The notes below the pieces were generated by a model. That model worked only from the letters and a program-made list of their open reading frames with translations, was not told the origin of the DNA and ran no database searches. From an uncultured Parabacteroides sp. (GTDB lineage Bacteria > Bacteroidota > Bacteroidia > Bacteroidales > Tannerellaceae), in contig CASFNG010000006.1 in assembly GCA_949296075.1 (NCBI GenBank), positions 186,001-250,000 of the forward strand: DNA of 64,000 bases. The letters are read 5' to 3'. How positions within the stretch are numbered: position 1 is the first letter of the stretch; every line of letters starts with the position of its first letter. Both the position numbers and the translations under genes were made by a program. Positions 8,539 through 18,262 of the stretch are shown piece after piece.

Positions 8539-10536
8539 GTGAAACAAGAGAACGAAGAGAGGGCAACCAAGTTGCCGGAAAACGCTTACAGAGAGTTAAA
8601 GGAGGGTGAGAGCTACGAACCCCTTATGTCGCCTCACAAACAATATCCGGAAGTGACGCCGTGGTCCGTCCTGTGGGGATTGGTCATGGCGGTGATATTC
8701 AGCGCCGCGGCGGCTTACTTAGGCTTGAAGGTGGGACAAGTGTTCGAGGCGGCCATCCCGATCGCGATCATCGCGGTTGGCCTGTCGAGCGGATTCAAGC
8801 GGAAGAACGCGTTAGGCGAGAATGTCATCATCCAGTCGATCGGCGCCAGTAGCGGCGTGATCGTGGCGGGAGCTATCTTCACGCTTCCCGCGCTTTATAT
8901 CCTGCAAGACAAATATCCGGAGATCTCGGTCAACTTCTTCGAGGTGTTCATGAGCTCCTTGTTGGGCGGTATCATCGGTATCCTGCTCTTGATCCCCTTC
9001 CGCAAATACTTTGTTTCCGATATGCACGGTAAATATCCCTTCCCGGAGGCCACGGCCACCACGCAGGTGCTCGTGTCGGGCGAGAAGGGAGGCAGCCAGG
9101 CCAAGCCGTTGATCTTCGCCGGGCTGATTGGCGGGTTGTACGATTTCATCATCGCGACCTTCGGCTGGTGGAGCGAGACGATCAGCACCCGCCTTATCGG
9201 GGCGGGCGAGATGTTGGCCGAGAAAGCCAAGATCGTATTGAAGGTTAATACCGGCGCCGCCGTGTTGGGCTTAGGTTATATCATCGGATTGAAATATTCG
9301 CTGATTATCTGCGCCGGCTCCTTCTTGGTATGGCTGATTATCATCCCAGCCCTTTCCGCCTTCTTCGGAGCCGATGTGCTCACGTTCGGCAACGACGCGA
9401 TCACGGCGACGGTAGGTAGCATGAGCGCCGAGGAGCTGTTCACCACATATGCCCGCCACATCGGTATCGGAGGTATCGCTACCGCGGGTATCATCGGGAT
9501 CATCAACTCGTGGGGGATCATCAAGGGTGCCGTCGGATTGGCGGCGAGCGAGCTGAAAGGTAAGGGTGGAGAGGCCGGACAGACGACCATCCGCACGCAG
9601 CGGGATCTGCCGATGAAGGTGATCACCATCGGCGTGATCGTCTCCTTGATCGTCACCTTCCTGTTCTTCCAGTTCGGGGTGTTGCATAATTGGTTCCATG
9701 CGGTGATCGGTTTGCTATTGGTCGGCGTGATCGCCTTCCTCTTCACCACGGTAGCGGCTAACGCCATAGCGATCGTGGGTACGAATCCGGTGTCGGGCAT
9801 GACGCTGATGACCTTGATCCTCGCCTCCATCATTTTGGTGGCGGTCGGACTGAACGGCCCGGCGGGTATGGTATCGGCCTTGATTATCGGGGGTGTAGTA
9901 TGTACCGCTCTCTCGATGGCGGGAGGATTCATCACCGACTTGAAGATCGGATATTGGCTGGGAGCCACTCCGGCCAAGCAGCAGACATGGAAATTCTTGG
10001 GGACATTGGTCTCCGCGGCTACGGTAGGAGGCGTGATCCTTATCCTTAACCAGAGTTATGGGTTCACCTCCGGCCAGTTGGCAGCTCCACAAGCTAACGC
10101 GATGGCGGCGGTGATCGAGCCATTGATGAGCGGCTCGGGAGCGCCCTGGGCCTTGTATGGCATCGGAGCTGCGCTCGCCATCTTACTGAACTTCTGCAAG
10201 ATCCCGGCATTGGCCTTCTCGCTGGGTATGTTCATCCCGTTGGAATTAAATACGCCCTTGCTGATCGGAGGCGCTATCAGCTGGTATGTAGGTAGCCGCA
10301 GCAAGGATCAGAAGCTGAATGCGGCACGCTTGGAGAAAGGGACGCTGCTCGCTTCCGGATTTATCGCGGGAGGAGCCTTGATGGGTGTTGTCAGCGCGGC
10401 GTTACGCTTCGGCGGTATCAACTGGATGAATGAGGAATGGGCATCGAGTAATGCCGCGGGCATCGTGGCGATCATCATGTACCTGCTCTTGATCGTTTAT
10501 CTGGCATACAGCTCATTGAGCGCGAGAAAAGAATGA
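8539..10536 (+). CDS. OPT family oligopeptide/metal-chelate transporter
   Basis: A 665-residue polytopic inner-membrane protein with roughly 14-16 hydrophobic segments spread over its length, as in the prokaryotic OPT family (TIGR00733 type). Family signatures seen: the N-terminal PYVPPTE-like region replaced by YEPLMSPHKQYPEVTPWSVL, followed by AAYLGLKVGQVFEAAIPIAI (about 55-75) and, later, GKYPFPEATATTQVL near 170. Family members import oligopeptides or metal-peptide complexes using the proton gradient; the bacterial substrates are mostly unknown. The start is GTG: the first ATG in frame would remove conserved N-terminal sequence. The SpoIID gene begins 30 bases after the stop, so the two are probably cotranscribed. 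Confidence 0.93.
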   Translation: MKQENEERATKLPENAYRELKEGESYEPLMSPHKQYPEVTPWSVLWGLVMAVIFSAAAAYLGLKVGQVFEAAIPIAIIAVGLSSGFKRKNALGENVIIQSIGASSGVIVAGAIFTLPALYILQDKYPEISVNFFEVFMSSLLGGIIGILLLIPFRKYFVSDMHGKYPFPEATATTQVLVSGEKGGSQAKPLIFAGLIGGLYDFIIATFGWWSETISTRLIGAGEMLAEKAKIVLKVNTGAAVLGLGYIIGLKYSLIICAGSFLVWLIIIPALSAFFGADVLTFGNDAITATVGSMSAEELFTTYARHIGIGGIATAGIIGIINSWGIIKGAVGLAASELKGKGGEAGQTTIRTQRDLPMKVITIGVIVSLIVTFLFFQFGVLHNWFHAVIGLLLVGVIAFLFTTVAANAIAIVGTNPVSGMTLMTLILASIILVAVGLNGPAGMVSALIIGGVVCTALSMAGGFITDLKIGYWLGATPAKQQTWKFLGTLVSAATVGGVILILNQSYGFTSGQLAAPQANAMAAVIEPLMSGSGAPWALYGIGAALAILLNFCKIPALAFSLGMFIPLELNTPLLIGGAISWYVGSRSKDQKLNAARLEKGTLLASGFIAGGALMGVVSAALRFGGINWMNEEWASSNAAGIVAIIMYLLLIVYLAYSSLSARKE

Positions 10537-10566
10537 TAACCCTATCAAATTAAAGCACGACAGATA

Positions 10567-11880
10567 ATGGAAGCCCCTATCATAAATGTAGGAATCATGA
10601 CCCACAAGGCGGTCTCGTTCTCGTTCAACGAGGAGTACGTACACACGGAAAGCGGGATGTTCATCACGGGTGAGCAACGGGCCTTGTGGGTAAACGGGAA
10701 AATCGTCTATAACGGGCACCTTTACCAAGAATTATTTTTCGAGCCGAGTGGTCCGGAGGCCTCATTCGACCTGAAAGCCGTGACGATAGGCGTGGATTTC
10801 CATTGGCAGCGCGAAGAGAATCAACGATTCAAGGGGGCGCTTAATCTCGTGTCCACAGAGGAGGGTATCGTGGTTATCAACCAAGTCGACGCGGAGGATT
10901 ACCTAACCAGCGTCATATCCTCGGAAATGAGCGCCAACGCCTCCAAGGAACTGCTGAAGGCGCACGCCGTCATATCCCGTAGCTGGCTGTTAGCGCAGAT
11001 CGAGAAAAAATTGAACCCGGACGAATCTCAAGCGTATCCTGAACAACGTATCGAGAACGAGGAGGAGGTGATTCGCTGGTACGACCGGGAGAACCATGAG
11101 CTGTTCGACGTATGCGCGGATGACCATTGCCAGCGATACCAAGGGATCTTACGCACGTCGAATCCGATCGTAGAGATCGTGATGAAAGAGACGCGAGGAG
11201 AGTTGCTCAGTCACGACGGGAGAATCTGCGACACCCGCTTCTCCAAATGTTGTGGCGGGGTGACGGAGAGATTCGAGAATTGCTGGGAGCCTGTTCCTCA
11301 TGCTTACCTTACAGCCGTAAGGGATGCCGAGGCGAACTCCTGCCCTGATCTGACAGACGAACGGGAAGCGGAACGATGGATTCGCTCCAAACCGGAGGCT
11401 TTCTGTTCCGTGGATGATCCGGAGATTCTCAACCAAGCGCTAAACAATTACGATCTGGAGACCGCAGATTTCTACCGCTGGCGGGTGGACTATTCCCAAG
11501 AGGAGCTATCCGGACTAATCCGTCGGAAAACGGGGCGCGACTTAGGTGCCATTATCGATCTTATTCCCTTGGAACGGGGCTCGTCCGGACGCATCATCCG
11601 ATTGAAAATCGTGGGCGAACGGGCGACATTCACCGTCGGGAAAGAGTTGGAGATTCGCCGCGCCTTATCTGAAAGTCACTTATATAGTTCCGCTTTTGTG
11701 GTAGACAAGGAGGAGGTACATCAAGGTATCCCGGGAAAATTCTCCCTTATTGGATCTGGCTGGGGGCACGGTGTCGGACTTTGCCAGATCGGAGCGGCCA
11801 TGATGGCAGCCAAGGGGTATTCATACCGGGAGATCCTCTCGCATTATTTCCCGGGCGCTGTACTGGAGAAAAGGTATTGA
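10567..11880 (+). CDS. SpoIID/LytB-domain protein without signal peptide
   Basis: A 437-residue protein whose middle and C-terminal parts are a SpoIID (stage II sporulation D) domain: VEDYLTSVISSEM-like sequence (EDYLTSVISSEMSANASKEL, about 112-131) and the C-terminal GWGHGVGLCQIGAAMMA (about 398-414). In Bacillus, SpoIID is a lytic transglycosylase cleaving denuded glycan strands; in Bacteroidetes the role is unknown and no sporulation genes are near. The N-terminus (MEAPIINVGIMTHKAVSF) is not a signal peptide, and an in-frame stop at 10537-10539 rules out a longer start, so the protein has no visible export route. It follows the OPT gene closely. A small 7-bp hairpin (11879-11905) after the stop may be a weak terminator. 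Confidence 0.85.
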   Translation: MEAPIINVGIMTHKAVSFSFNEEYVHTESGMFITGEQRALWVNGKIVYNGHLYQELFFEPSGPEASFDLKAVTIGVDFHWQREENQRFKGALNLVSTEEGIVVINQVDAEDYLTSVISSEMSANASKELLKAHAVISRSWLLAQIEKKLNPDESQAYPEQRIENEEEVIRWYDRENHELFDVCADDHCQRYQGILRTSNPIVEIVMKETRGELLSHDGRICDTRFSKCCGGVTERFENCWEPVPHAYLTAVRDAEANSCPDLTDEREAERWIRSKPEAFCSVDDPEILNQALNNYDLETADFYRWRVDYSQEELSGLIRRKTGRDLGAIIDLIPLERGSSGRIIRLKIVGERATFTVGKELEIRRALSESHLYSSAFVVDKEEVHQGIPGKFSLIGSGWGHGVGLCQIGAAMMAAKGYSYREILSHYFPGAVLEKRY

Positions 11881-11950
11881 AAGGCAAGTAGTTCTTGAGC
11901 CTTTCTCGGTATCATCACAGGATGAGGCAAACGCCCTGTTCTTTGTCCAA

Positions 11951-11982
11951 TTTGGATCAACCGAAGTTTTTCCTTACCTTTG
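11951..11982 (+). promoter_or_regulatory. Promoter of the 5'-nucleotidase gene
   Basis: TTTG, 20 bases, TACCTTTG, 22 bases before the start codon. Confidence 0.6.
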
Positions 11983-12004
11983 ATGGACACGAGCGAACTC
12001 TTAC

Positions 12005-13588
12005 ATGATGAAACGACAATATTTGTATGCGGTTCTTGCGATAGGGATCGCAATGGTTATCCCAGCCTCGGCGCAAAAAGGAACTTCTGTCCCCTACTCT
12101 ACTGATACCTTGGCTATCATCTCGTATAATGACTTTCATGGAGCTTTTGCTTCCGACGCAAGAGTTCCGGGAGCGGCTTGCCTCGTACAGACAATCTTAC
12201 GGGAGAGACAGAAGTATCCGCTTTCAATCGTGGTGTCGGGCGGGGACAACTTCAGCGGAAGTTATTTCTCGAAAATCACGAAAGGTAAACCTATCCGGCG
12301 GCTATACGAGTTGACCGGGACGGAATTGTCTGCCGTGGGGAATCACGAGTTTTACTGGGGATTGCCCTACTTGGCGGATACGGCTTGCCTGCAACTTCCG
12401 CATATAGCGGCCAATATTACCGTAGGAGAGCGGAATTCCCGACCAGATTGGTTGACTCCCTACCGCATCGTGGAAAGGGAACTGCGGGATGGAAGCATTA
12501 TTCGTATAGCGTTCGTAGGGCTAACCACGACTGAGACCACGCTCAAGAGCCTGCCGGAAAACCTGAAAGGATTGCGAATCACGGATCCCTCCGAGGCCGC
12601 TCGTATACAAACCGCTGCCCTATTAGAACAAGAAATGCCGGTGGATATAATCGTTCTCTTGAGCCATATCCGGACAAAAATGCACACGCCTTACTGTATC
12701 CAAGAGGATAACGCAAAAGATTTGCCTCGTATCAAGGGGATCGACGCGATCATCTCCGCACATTCCCATGAGGTAGTACTCGATAAGGTCAACGATGTCC
12801 CGATCATCCAAGCGGGCGTGAATGGTTCGCACATCGGGGAGCTCCTATTCCAGATACAAGATCATAATGGCCGTCGAAGCATCTCTTTTTTAAGAGGTGA
12901 CACTATCCGTGTTTCCGGAGATGGGGATCCGGCGATGAAAGAAGAAGTAGAACAGATCATGCGGAAGTATCATCTGAGTGATACGCTGGCCGTTATCCGG
13001 GAAGATCTGATCCACGATCATGCGATCAACCTGTTCGAATATACACCGGTCGGGGCATTGGTGACGGCTTCTTATGCAGCTCATTTCCTTGAAGTGATGC
13101 CGGAATACAGAGACCTACCCGTGATCGGCGTAAACCATTACGGAGGGATCCGAGGTTCCCTGCCTAAAGGGGCTATCACCCGGTTGAGAGCGGGGAACGT
13201 CTTGCCGTTCGGTTCTCCTGTCGAGGCGTACGTGTTTGATGGGAAGCGGCTGAAAAAGCTTTTGGAATCAGGGAGGAAAAGTCCTTTCGGCTTCCTGCAA
13301 ACAGCGGACCTCGCCCTTACATTGGAGGGAGATTCAATCAAAACAGTCATTTATACAAAAGGCGGGAGAAATAGCGTGATCGGGGATGACACGCCCTGTG
13401 TCGTGGTTCTCGACGCCTATCTCGCTCATGGAGGAGATCAATACGACGTATCCCTGTTTAAAGGCCATGAGATCCTAAAATTCAACGAACGTCACGACAT
13501 CACGACCGATGCCTTCATGGATTTCCTGAAAAGCCTCAAAGAACCGATCACGATGGAATCCACTCATATACCGGTAATTTCAAAGTAA
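12005..13588 (+). CDS. Secreted 5'-nucleotidase / UshA-type metallophosphoesterase
   Basis: A 527-residue exported protein with a signal peptide (1-23, ending ASAQ). The calcineurin-like metallophosphoesterase domain shows the dinuclear metal ligands: NDFHG (D43, H45), GGDN (79-82), GNHE (112-115), then LLSH near 220 and AHSHE near 255. The C-terminal 5'-nucleotidase domain (about 335-500) contains NHYGGIRGSL and GNVLPFGSPVEAYV, which form the nucleoside-binding part. Family enzymes release inorganic phosphate and nucleosides from extracellular nucleotides in the periplasm. The symporter gene follows after 37 bases, so a nucleoside or sugar uptake link is possible but not shown. A second ATG at 12008 could equally be used. 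Confidence 0.9.
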   Translation: MMKRQYLYAVLAIGIAMVIPASAQKGTSVPYSTDTLAIISYNDFHGAFASDARVPGAACLVQTILRERQKYPLSIVVSGGDNFSGSYFSKITKGKPIRRLYELTGTELSAVGNHEFYWGLPYLADTACLQLPHIAANITVGERNSRPDWLTPYRIVERELRDGSIIRIAFVGLTTTETTLKSLPENLKGLRITDPSEAARIQTAALLEQEMPVDIIVLLSHIRTKMHTPYCIQEDNAKDLPRIKGIDAIISAHSHEVVLDKVNDVPIIQAGVNGSHIGELLFQIQDHNGRRSISFLRGDTIRVSGDGDPAMKEEVEQIMRKYHLSDTLAVIREDLIHDHAINLFEYTPVGALVTASYAAHFLEVMPEYRDLPVIGVNHYGGIRGSLPKGAITRLRAGNVLPFGSPVEAYVFDGKRLKKLLESGRKSPFGFLQTADLALTLEGDSIKTVIYTKGGRNSVIGDDTPCVVVLDAYLAHGGDQYDVSLFKGHEILKFNERHDITTDAFMDFLKSLKEPITMESTHIPVISK

Positions 13589-13625
13589 ACCCTTATCTTC
13601 GCGAAGAATTTGAAATTCCCGGTCA

Positions 13626-15089
13626 ATGAATAGTTACATCATCCTTTTAATCATAGCCGCCTATTTTGCCCTCTTGCTATTGATCGCTTGGCTAACCGGG
13701 CGCAACAACAGCAACGAGGCGTTCTTCCTCGGCAACCGCAAATCACCCTGGTATATCGTCTCGATCGGTATGGTAGGCACCTCCTTGTCGGGAGTGACAT
13801 TCGTATCCGTCCCGGGTATGGTGCGAACGATCGACATGACCTATATGCAAACGGTATTCGGTTTTTTCGTCGGCTACGTCATTATCGCGAAAATATTATT
13901 GCCCTTATACTATAAGCTACGCCTCACTTCCATCTATACCTACTTAGGCAGCCGCATAGGGAGGCGTGGATACAAGACAGGCGCCTCGTTCTTCCTGCTA
14001 TCGAAAGTGGTAGGAGCCGCGGCAAGGCTCTATTTAGTCGTGCTGATCTTGCAGACCTACGTGTTCAGCGCATGGGACATTCCTTTCGCTGTCACGACCA
14101 TACTCAGCATCTTGTTAGTCTGGCTTTACACGTTCCGCAGCGGAGTGAAGACCATTATCTGGACAGACACCTTGCAAGCGATCTGCTTGGTCGCGATGTT
14201 GGTCGTCATCATCTGGCAGGTGAAGGGGAAAATGGGGCTGGATCTCGGGGGGATGGTACAGACATTGACCGAGAGCCCTCACTTCCGGATCTTCGAGTTC
14301 GGTGACTGGCATAGCACGCAAAATTTCTTCAAGCAGTTCTTTAGCGGGATTTTCATCACGATCGTCATGACCGGATTAGACCAGGACATGATGCAAAAGA
14401 ACCTCTCATGCAAAAGCTTGAGGGATGCCCAGAAAAACATGTACACGTATGGATTCGCGTTCACGCCGGTCAATTTCCTCTTCCTGTCGTTAGGGGTTCT
14501 CTTGCTCACCTTGGCCGGGCAACAGAATATCCCCCTGCCCGCCTTGAGCGATGACATCCTCCCGATGTTCTGCACGTCGGGCATATTGGGCGACAGCATC
14601 TTGGTATTCTTCACGATCGGGATCATCGCCGCGGCATTCAGCAGCGCGGATTCCGCCCTGACGGCGCTTACCACCTCGTTCTGCGTGGACATCCTGGGGA
14701 TAGAGAAGGAAGAAGCGGGCAAAGCCACCCGTATCCGCCTGCGAGTCCACCTATTGATCTCCGCCTTGTTTGTCGTGATCATCCTCGCCTTCAAGGCGAT
14801 CAATAACCGGAGCGTGATCGACGCCATCTATATGATCGCCTCTTATACCTACGGGCCGTTATTGGGATTATTCGCGTTTGGCCTGTTCACGAAACGTAAT
14901 CCGCTCGACAAATACGTACCTTATATATGTATAGTCTCTCCCTTGATCTGCTTCGCGCTCGATTATATCGGGAAGCGATACGGGGGATATACCTTCGGAT
15001 ACGAGATGCTCATGGTGAACGGCGGGCTCACGTTCGGGGGACTTTACCTAAGCAGCCTGTGGAGAAAAAAGGGATCCATCCATTCATAA
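13626..15089 (+). CDS. Sodium:solute symporter (SSS family)
   Basis: A 487-residue inner-membrane protein with about 13 hydrophobic segments. SSS signatures are visible: NEAFFLGNRKSPWYIVSIGM near 28-47 followed by GTSLSGVTFVSVPG (TM2 sodium-site region), and AAAFSSADSALTALTTSF (about 338-355), where the two adjacent serines of the SSAD-S motif bind sodium. The solute is not identifiable. It lies between the nucleotidase (37 bases upstream) and engB (21 bases downstream); a TATCTTCG at 13594-13601 may give it its own promoter. Confidence 0.92.
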   Translation: MNSYIILLIIAAYFALLLLIAWLTGRNNSNEAFFLGNRKSPWYIVSIGMVGTSLSGVTFVSVPGMVRTIDMTYMQTVFGFFVGYVIIAKILLPLYYKLRLTSIYTYLGSRIGRRGYKTGASFFLLSKVVGAAARLYLVVLILQTYVFSAWDIPFAVTTILSILLVWLYTFRSGVKTIIWTDTLQAICLVAMLVVIIWQVKGKMGLDLGGMVQTLTESPHFRIFEFGDWHSTQNFFKQFFSGIFITIVMTGLDQDMMQKNLSCKSLRDAQKNMYTYGFAFTPVNFLFLSLGVLLLTLAGQQNIPLPALSDDILPMFCTSGILGDSILVFFTIGIIAAAFSSADSALTALTTSFCVDILGIEKEEAGKATRIRLRVHLLISALFVVIILAFKAINNRSVIDAIYMIASYTYGPLLGLFAFGLFTKRNPLDKYVPYICIVSPLICFALDYIGKRYGGYTFGYEMLMVNGGLTFGGLYLSSLWRKKGSIHS

Positions 15090-15110
15090 ACCTCAAAAAA
15101 GAAAGAATTC

Positions 15111-15713
15111 ATGGAAATCAAAAGCGCAAAATTTGTCATCAGCAACACGGACGTAAGAAAATGCCCGGAAGGGAATAAGCCCGAGTACGCCTTCATCGGC
15201 CGAAGCAACGTGGGGAAATCCTCGTTAATCAATATGCTCACGAATAAGAAAGGGCTTGCCATGACCTCCCAGACCCCGGGAAAGACCTTATTAATCAACC
15301 ATTTCCTCATCAACGACGAGTGGTATTTGGTGGATCTCCCCGGATATGGTTACGCCCAACGGGGGAAAGAGGGACGTGAGCAGCTCAAACGGATCATAGA
15401 GAGCTACATCCTTTACCGGGAACAACTCACCTGCCTGTTCGTCCTCCTCGACTGCCGGCACGAGGCCCAGAAGATCGACTTAGAGTTCATGGAATGGTTA
15501 GGCGAGAACGGGATACCCTTCGCGATTATCTTCACGAAAACAGACAAAATCAGTAAAGGACGTTTGCGCGAAAACATGAAGGCCTATTCCGAGAAGTTGC
15601 TGGAGACTTGGGAAGAACTTCCCCAAGTGCTCTATTCCTCTTCCGAGAAAAAGGAAGGGCGCGAGGAGATCCTCGACTATATCGATTCCATCAATAAAAG
15701 CTTAGATCAGTAA
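15111..15713 (+). CDS. engB: Ribosome-assembly GTPase EngB/YsxC
   Basis: A 200-residue TRAFAC GTPase of standard length needed for late assembly of the 50S subunit. G1 is GRSNVGKSS (30-38), G2 the threonine in TPGKT (55-59), G3 DLPG (75-78), G4 TKTD (142-145) and G5 the SSSEK stretch near 175. It is cytoplasmic. It closes the plus-strand series and converges with the TonB receptor gene across a shared hairpin terminator. Confidence 0.95.
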   Translation: MEIKSAKFVISNTDVRKCPEGNKPEYAFIGRSNVGKSSLINMLTNKKGLAMTSQTPGKTLLINHFLINDEWYLVDLPGYGYAQRGKEGREQLKRIIESYILYREQLTCLFVLLDCRHEAQKIDLEFMEWLGENGIPFAIIFTKTDKISKGRLRENMKAYSEKLLETWEELPQVLYSSSEKKEGREEILDYIDSINKSLDQ

Positions 15714-15770
15714 TCATCTAAGCGCCATAGCCCAGCATAGGAGAAAGGGCGGGAAGATAATACAGGAATA

Positions 15771-15808
15771 AGAAAACGGGAATCCCGCATCAAGCGAGAT
15801 TCCCGTAA
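15771..15808. terminator. Bidirectional terminator, engB / TonB receptor
   Basis: ACGGGAATC (15776-15784) pairs with GATTCCCGT (15798-15806); runs of A on both sides give T tracts in both directions, stronger for the minus strand. Confidence 0.75.
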
Positions 15809-15821
15809 AAATACCTTCCGG

Positions 15822-18128
15822 TCAATAACTGATCTTGCAACCGATGAAATAACTCCGCGGTATCCCCGGACCATAAATATAACCGGAATCCCGGTTAGGC
15901 CCTTGGTCGAAATCATCCTGATACGAGTTGAAAACATTCTGCACGCCGGCGTTCACCTGCAACGTGACCGACTTGAAAACCGGAATATCGTAGGCCAGCT
16001 TGATATTCATATCAAAGAAATCGCTCGTCTTCTCGTCGCGATCCTCCGGGATAAAACCGGCGAAATGCTGGACCAGCATACTCCCGGTATATGTTCCCGT
16101 CAAGGAAGCCGTGAATCGTTTCCAAGGCGTGAAGGTAGAGGTGAAATAGCCATACACGTCAGGCGAGCGGAACATTTTCTTTTGAGGCACCACATTCGGG
16201 TTCTCCGACCACTTCTCCGGCTCCTTGTAACGGCTCCGTTGCAATGTGGCTCCCGCTTGGATCTGCATCCACGAGTAAGCCATTTTTCCCTCCAAGTTGA
16301 TACCCATCACACGTGCCCCCTTGCCATTGCGCCGCTCCATCAACAGGTTATTACCCTCGTCCCGGCCTGCCGGTTCCAAGACGAACACATCACGCAGGTC
16401 TGTATAGAACCCTTCCACCAGGAAATTGACCTGCACCGGCCCAAAGCGGCGATAGAAGTCCACCGAGGCGCTCACGCTCCTCGATTTCTCCTCTTTCAAG
16501 TCCGGCGAAAGCTGGATCATCGACACCTTTCCTCCCACGGCGGATATATGCAAATCCTCGTCGAAAGCCTGCGGAGCCCGGAAACCGCTGGAATACGAAA
16601 GCCGGAAGTTGATGTCTTCCGTCGGGTTGAAACGGATATTGGCCCGCGGACTGAAGATAACGTGACCTATCAGGTTATGCTTGTCCAAGCGCCCGCCGAT
16701 CAAGAAACTCCATTTATCGTTCTTCCACTCGTTCTGGGCAAACAAGCTCCCGATATGCACGGTCTGGGAGACCGTACGGTTATATCCCAGCATCTGGTCG
16801 TTCAAGTCATCATAGCTATACTCAGCCCCTCCCGTAAAGGTGGCCGGCATAAACAGGCACTTGTCCGCGTCGTACGAATACTGCGCTCCCCCGATAAAGG
16901 TCATGTCGGTGGTATTGCCATAAGCGTTCGGGTCTTTCCCCGCGCCATAATAACTCTTGCGCTTGGTATGCTGAGCCGAGGTATAGACATTCATCCGGTG
17001 ATGATAATCCTTGGAGAAGAGATCGAACTTGATACCTCCCCCATTGATCTGATGGTCGGTCTGCTCCGTAATATCCGTCTCATGAGGAGGCAGGTCAAAC
17101 AGGTTCCCTCCCCGCCGGAACTCACTGATATTGTGATATTCGAACGTAAGTTTCGAATAATTGCTCGTCTTCAGGTAGGAACGGAAGCCCAAGGTCTTTC
17201 CCTCCAGCTGCCCCAATTCCGAGTAACCATCCCCATCATGGTCGTAAGAGGCCCGGTGACGTCCCTGGCCGAAGAAGTAGATTCCCGCCTTATGGTCGTC
17301 TGTCACCAAGGAGGCGTTGAAGGTCGTGTTATTATCCGGCCGGCTTCCGCCCAACATCGTCAGTGAGTGAGCGATCTGGGCTGAATTACGCATCGGCTCC
17401 TTCGTGATGATATTGATTGTCCCCGCGATAGCGGACGAGCCAAACAAGGCGGATCCCCCGCCTCGCATCACCTCCACCCGCTCGATCATGTTAGCGGGTA
17501 TCTGCTCCAATCCATAAACGCCTGTCAAAGCGCTGAATATAGGCCGGCTATCCAAGAGGATCTGCGTATAAGGGCCCTCCAGCCCATTGATCCGGACCTG
17601 CTGGAAACCACAATTCTGGCAGTTATTTTCCACACGGACACCGGGCTGGAAGTTCAAGCCATCCGCCAAGGAGGTAGCGTGGGTCGTCTCGAATGTCCTC
17701 GCATCAAGCACGTTTACCAACGAAGGGGCTAACCTCCGGGTCGTCTCGTTCCGGTTGGCCGAGACAACCACGTTGTCCAACGAGACGGCATCCTCCTCGA
17801 TCGTGAAATTAAGCTCCAGCGTCTTCCCCTTCTGTATAGTGACTTCACGCTCGATCGTCTGATAACCGAGTGCCTTCACGACCATCGTGAACTTTCCCTC
17901 CGGCAGGTTTTTCAGATAATAATGGCCGGTATCGTCGGTTGTCGTGCCGATTGTCGTACCTTGCAGATATACATTTATATAAGAGAGGTGCTCCCCTGTT
18001 TTCTTGTCCAATATATGTCCGACAATATTCGCGTCAGACGGATTCAGGGAGACCGCGTCATCTCCCTCTGCCCACGCCGCCGTAAAAATACAGCACAGGC
18101 ATATCACGAACGCTATTATTCGTTTCAT
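15822..18128 (-). CDS. TonB-dependent outer-membrane receptor
   Basis: A 768-residue receptor with a signal peptide (1-20), a CarboxypepD_reg-like beta-sandwich (about 33-115, IVGHILDKKTGEHLSYINVY), a plug domain (about 125-235, VNVLDARTFETTHATSLADG, then RVEVMRGGGSALFGSSAIAG) and a 22-strand-type barrel ending in the aromatic C-terminus FIGCKISY. It is not a SusC: length and gene neighbourhood lack a SusD partner. Upstream, 134 bases away and on the same strand, is a small exported His-rich protein, a pairing that suggests metal or metallophore import. A histidine-containing barrel segment (KFDLFSKDYHHRMNVY) is compatible but not proof. The gene ends at a bidirectional terminator. Confidence 0.93.
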   Translation of the reverse strand: MKRIIAFVICLCCIFTAAWAEGDDAVSLNPSDANIVGHILDKKTGEHLSYINVYLQGTTIGTTTDDTGHYYLKNLPEGKFTMVVKALGYQTIEREVTIQKGKTLELNFTIEEDAVSLDNVVVSANRNETTRRLAPSLVNVLDARTFETTHATSLADGLNFQPGVRVENNCQNCGFQQVRINGLEGPYTQILLDSRPIFSALTGVYGLEQIPANMIERVEVMRGGGSALFGSSAIAGTINIITKEPMRNSAQIAHSLTMLGGSRPDNNTTFNASLVTDDHKAGIYFFGQGRHRASYDHDGDGYSELGQLEGKTLGFRSYLKTSNYSKLTFEYHNISEFRRGGNLFDLPPHETDITEQTDHQINGGGIKFDLFSKDYHHRMNVYTSAQHTKRKSYYGAGKDPNAYGNTTDMTFIGGAQYSYDADKCLFMPATFTGGAEYSYDDLNDQMLGYNRTVSQTVHIGSLFAQNEWKNDKWSFLIGGRLDKHNLIGHVIFSPRANIRFNPTEDINFRLSYSSGFRAPQAFDEDLHISAVGGKVSMIQLSPDLKEEKSRSVSASVDFYRRFGPVQVNFLVEGFYTDLRDVFVLEPAGRDEGNNLLMERRNGKGARVMGINLEGKMAYSWMQIQAGATLQRSRYKEPEKWSENPNVVPQKKMFRSPDVYGYFTSTFTPWKRFTASLTGTYTGSMLVQHFAGFIPEDRDEKTSDFFDMNIKLAYDIPVFKSVTLQVNAGVQNVFNSYQDDFDQGPNRDSGYIYGPGIPRSYFIGCKISY

Positions 18129-18262
18129 CTTAAAATTAAAGTTATCGTTTGATATTCAATAAGAAATATAAAATCTGAACCTGACGTACGATACGCCGGA
18201 TCCAAGCGTGAGAAGCGCCATCGCCACAAGTCGCGACAAGCCTTTCACTTCCTTAAGAAATA

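Noticed and set aside
15903-17366. A 487-codon open frame opposite the TonB receptor gene
   Set aside because: Antisense shadow of a well-supported receptor; no recognisable domain, no promoter.
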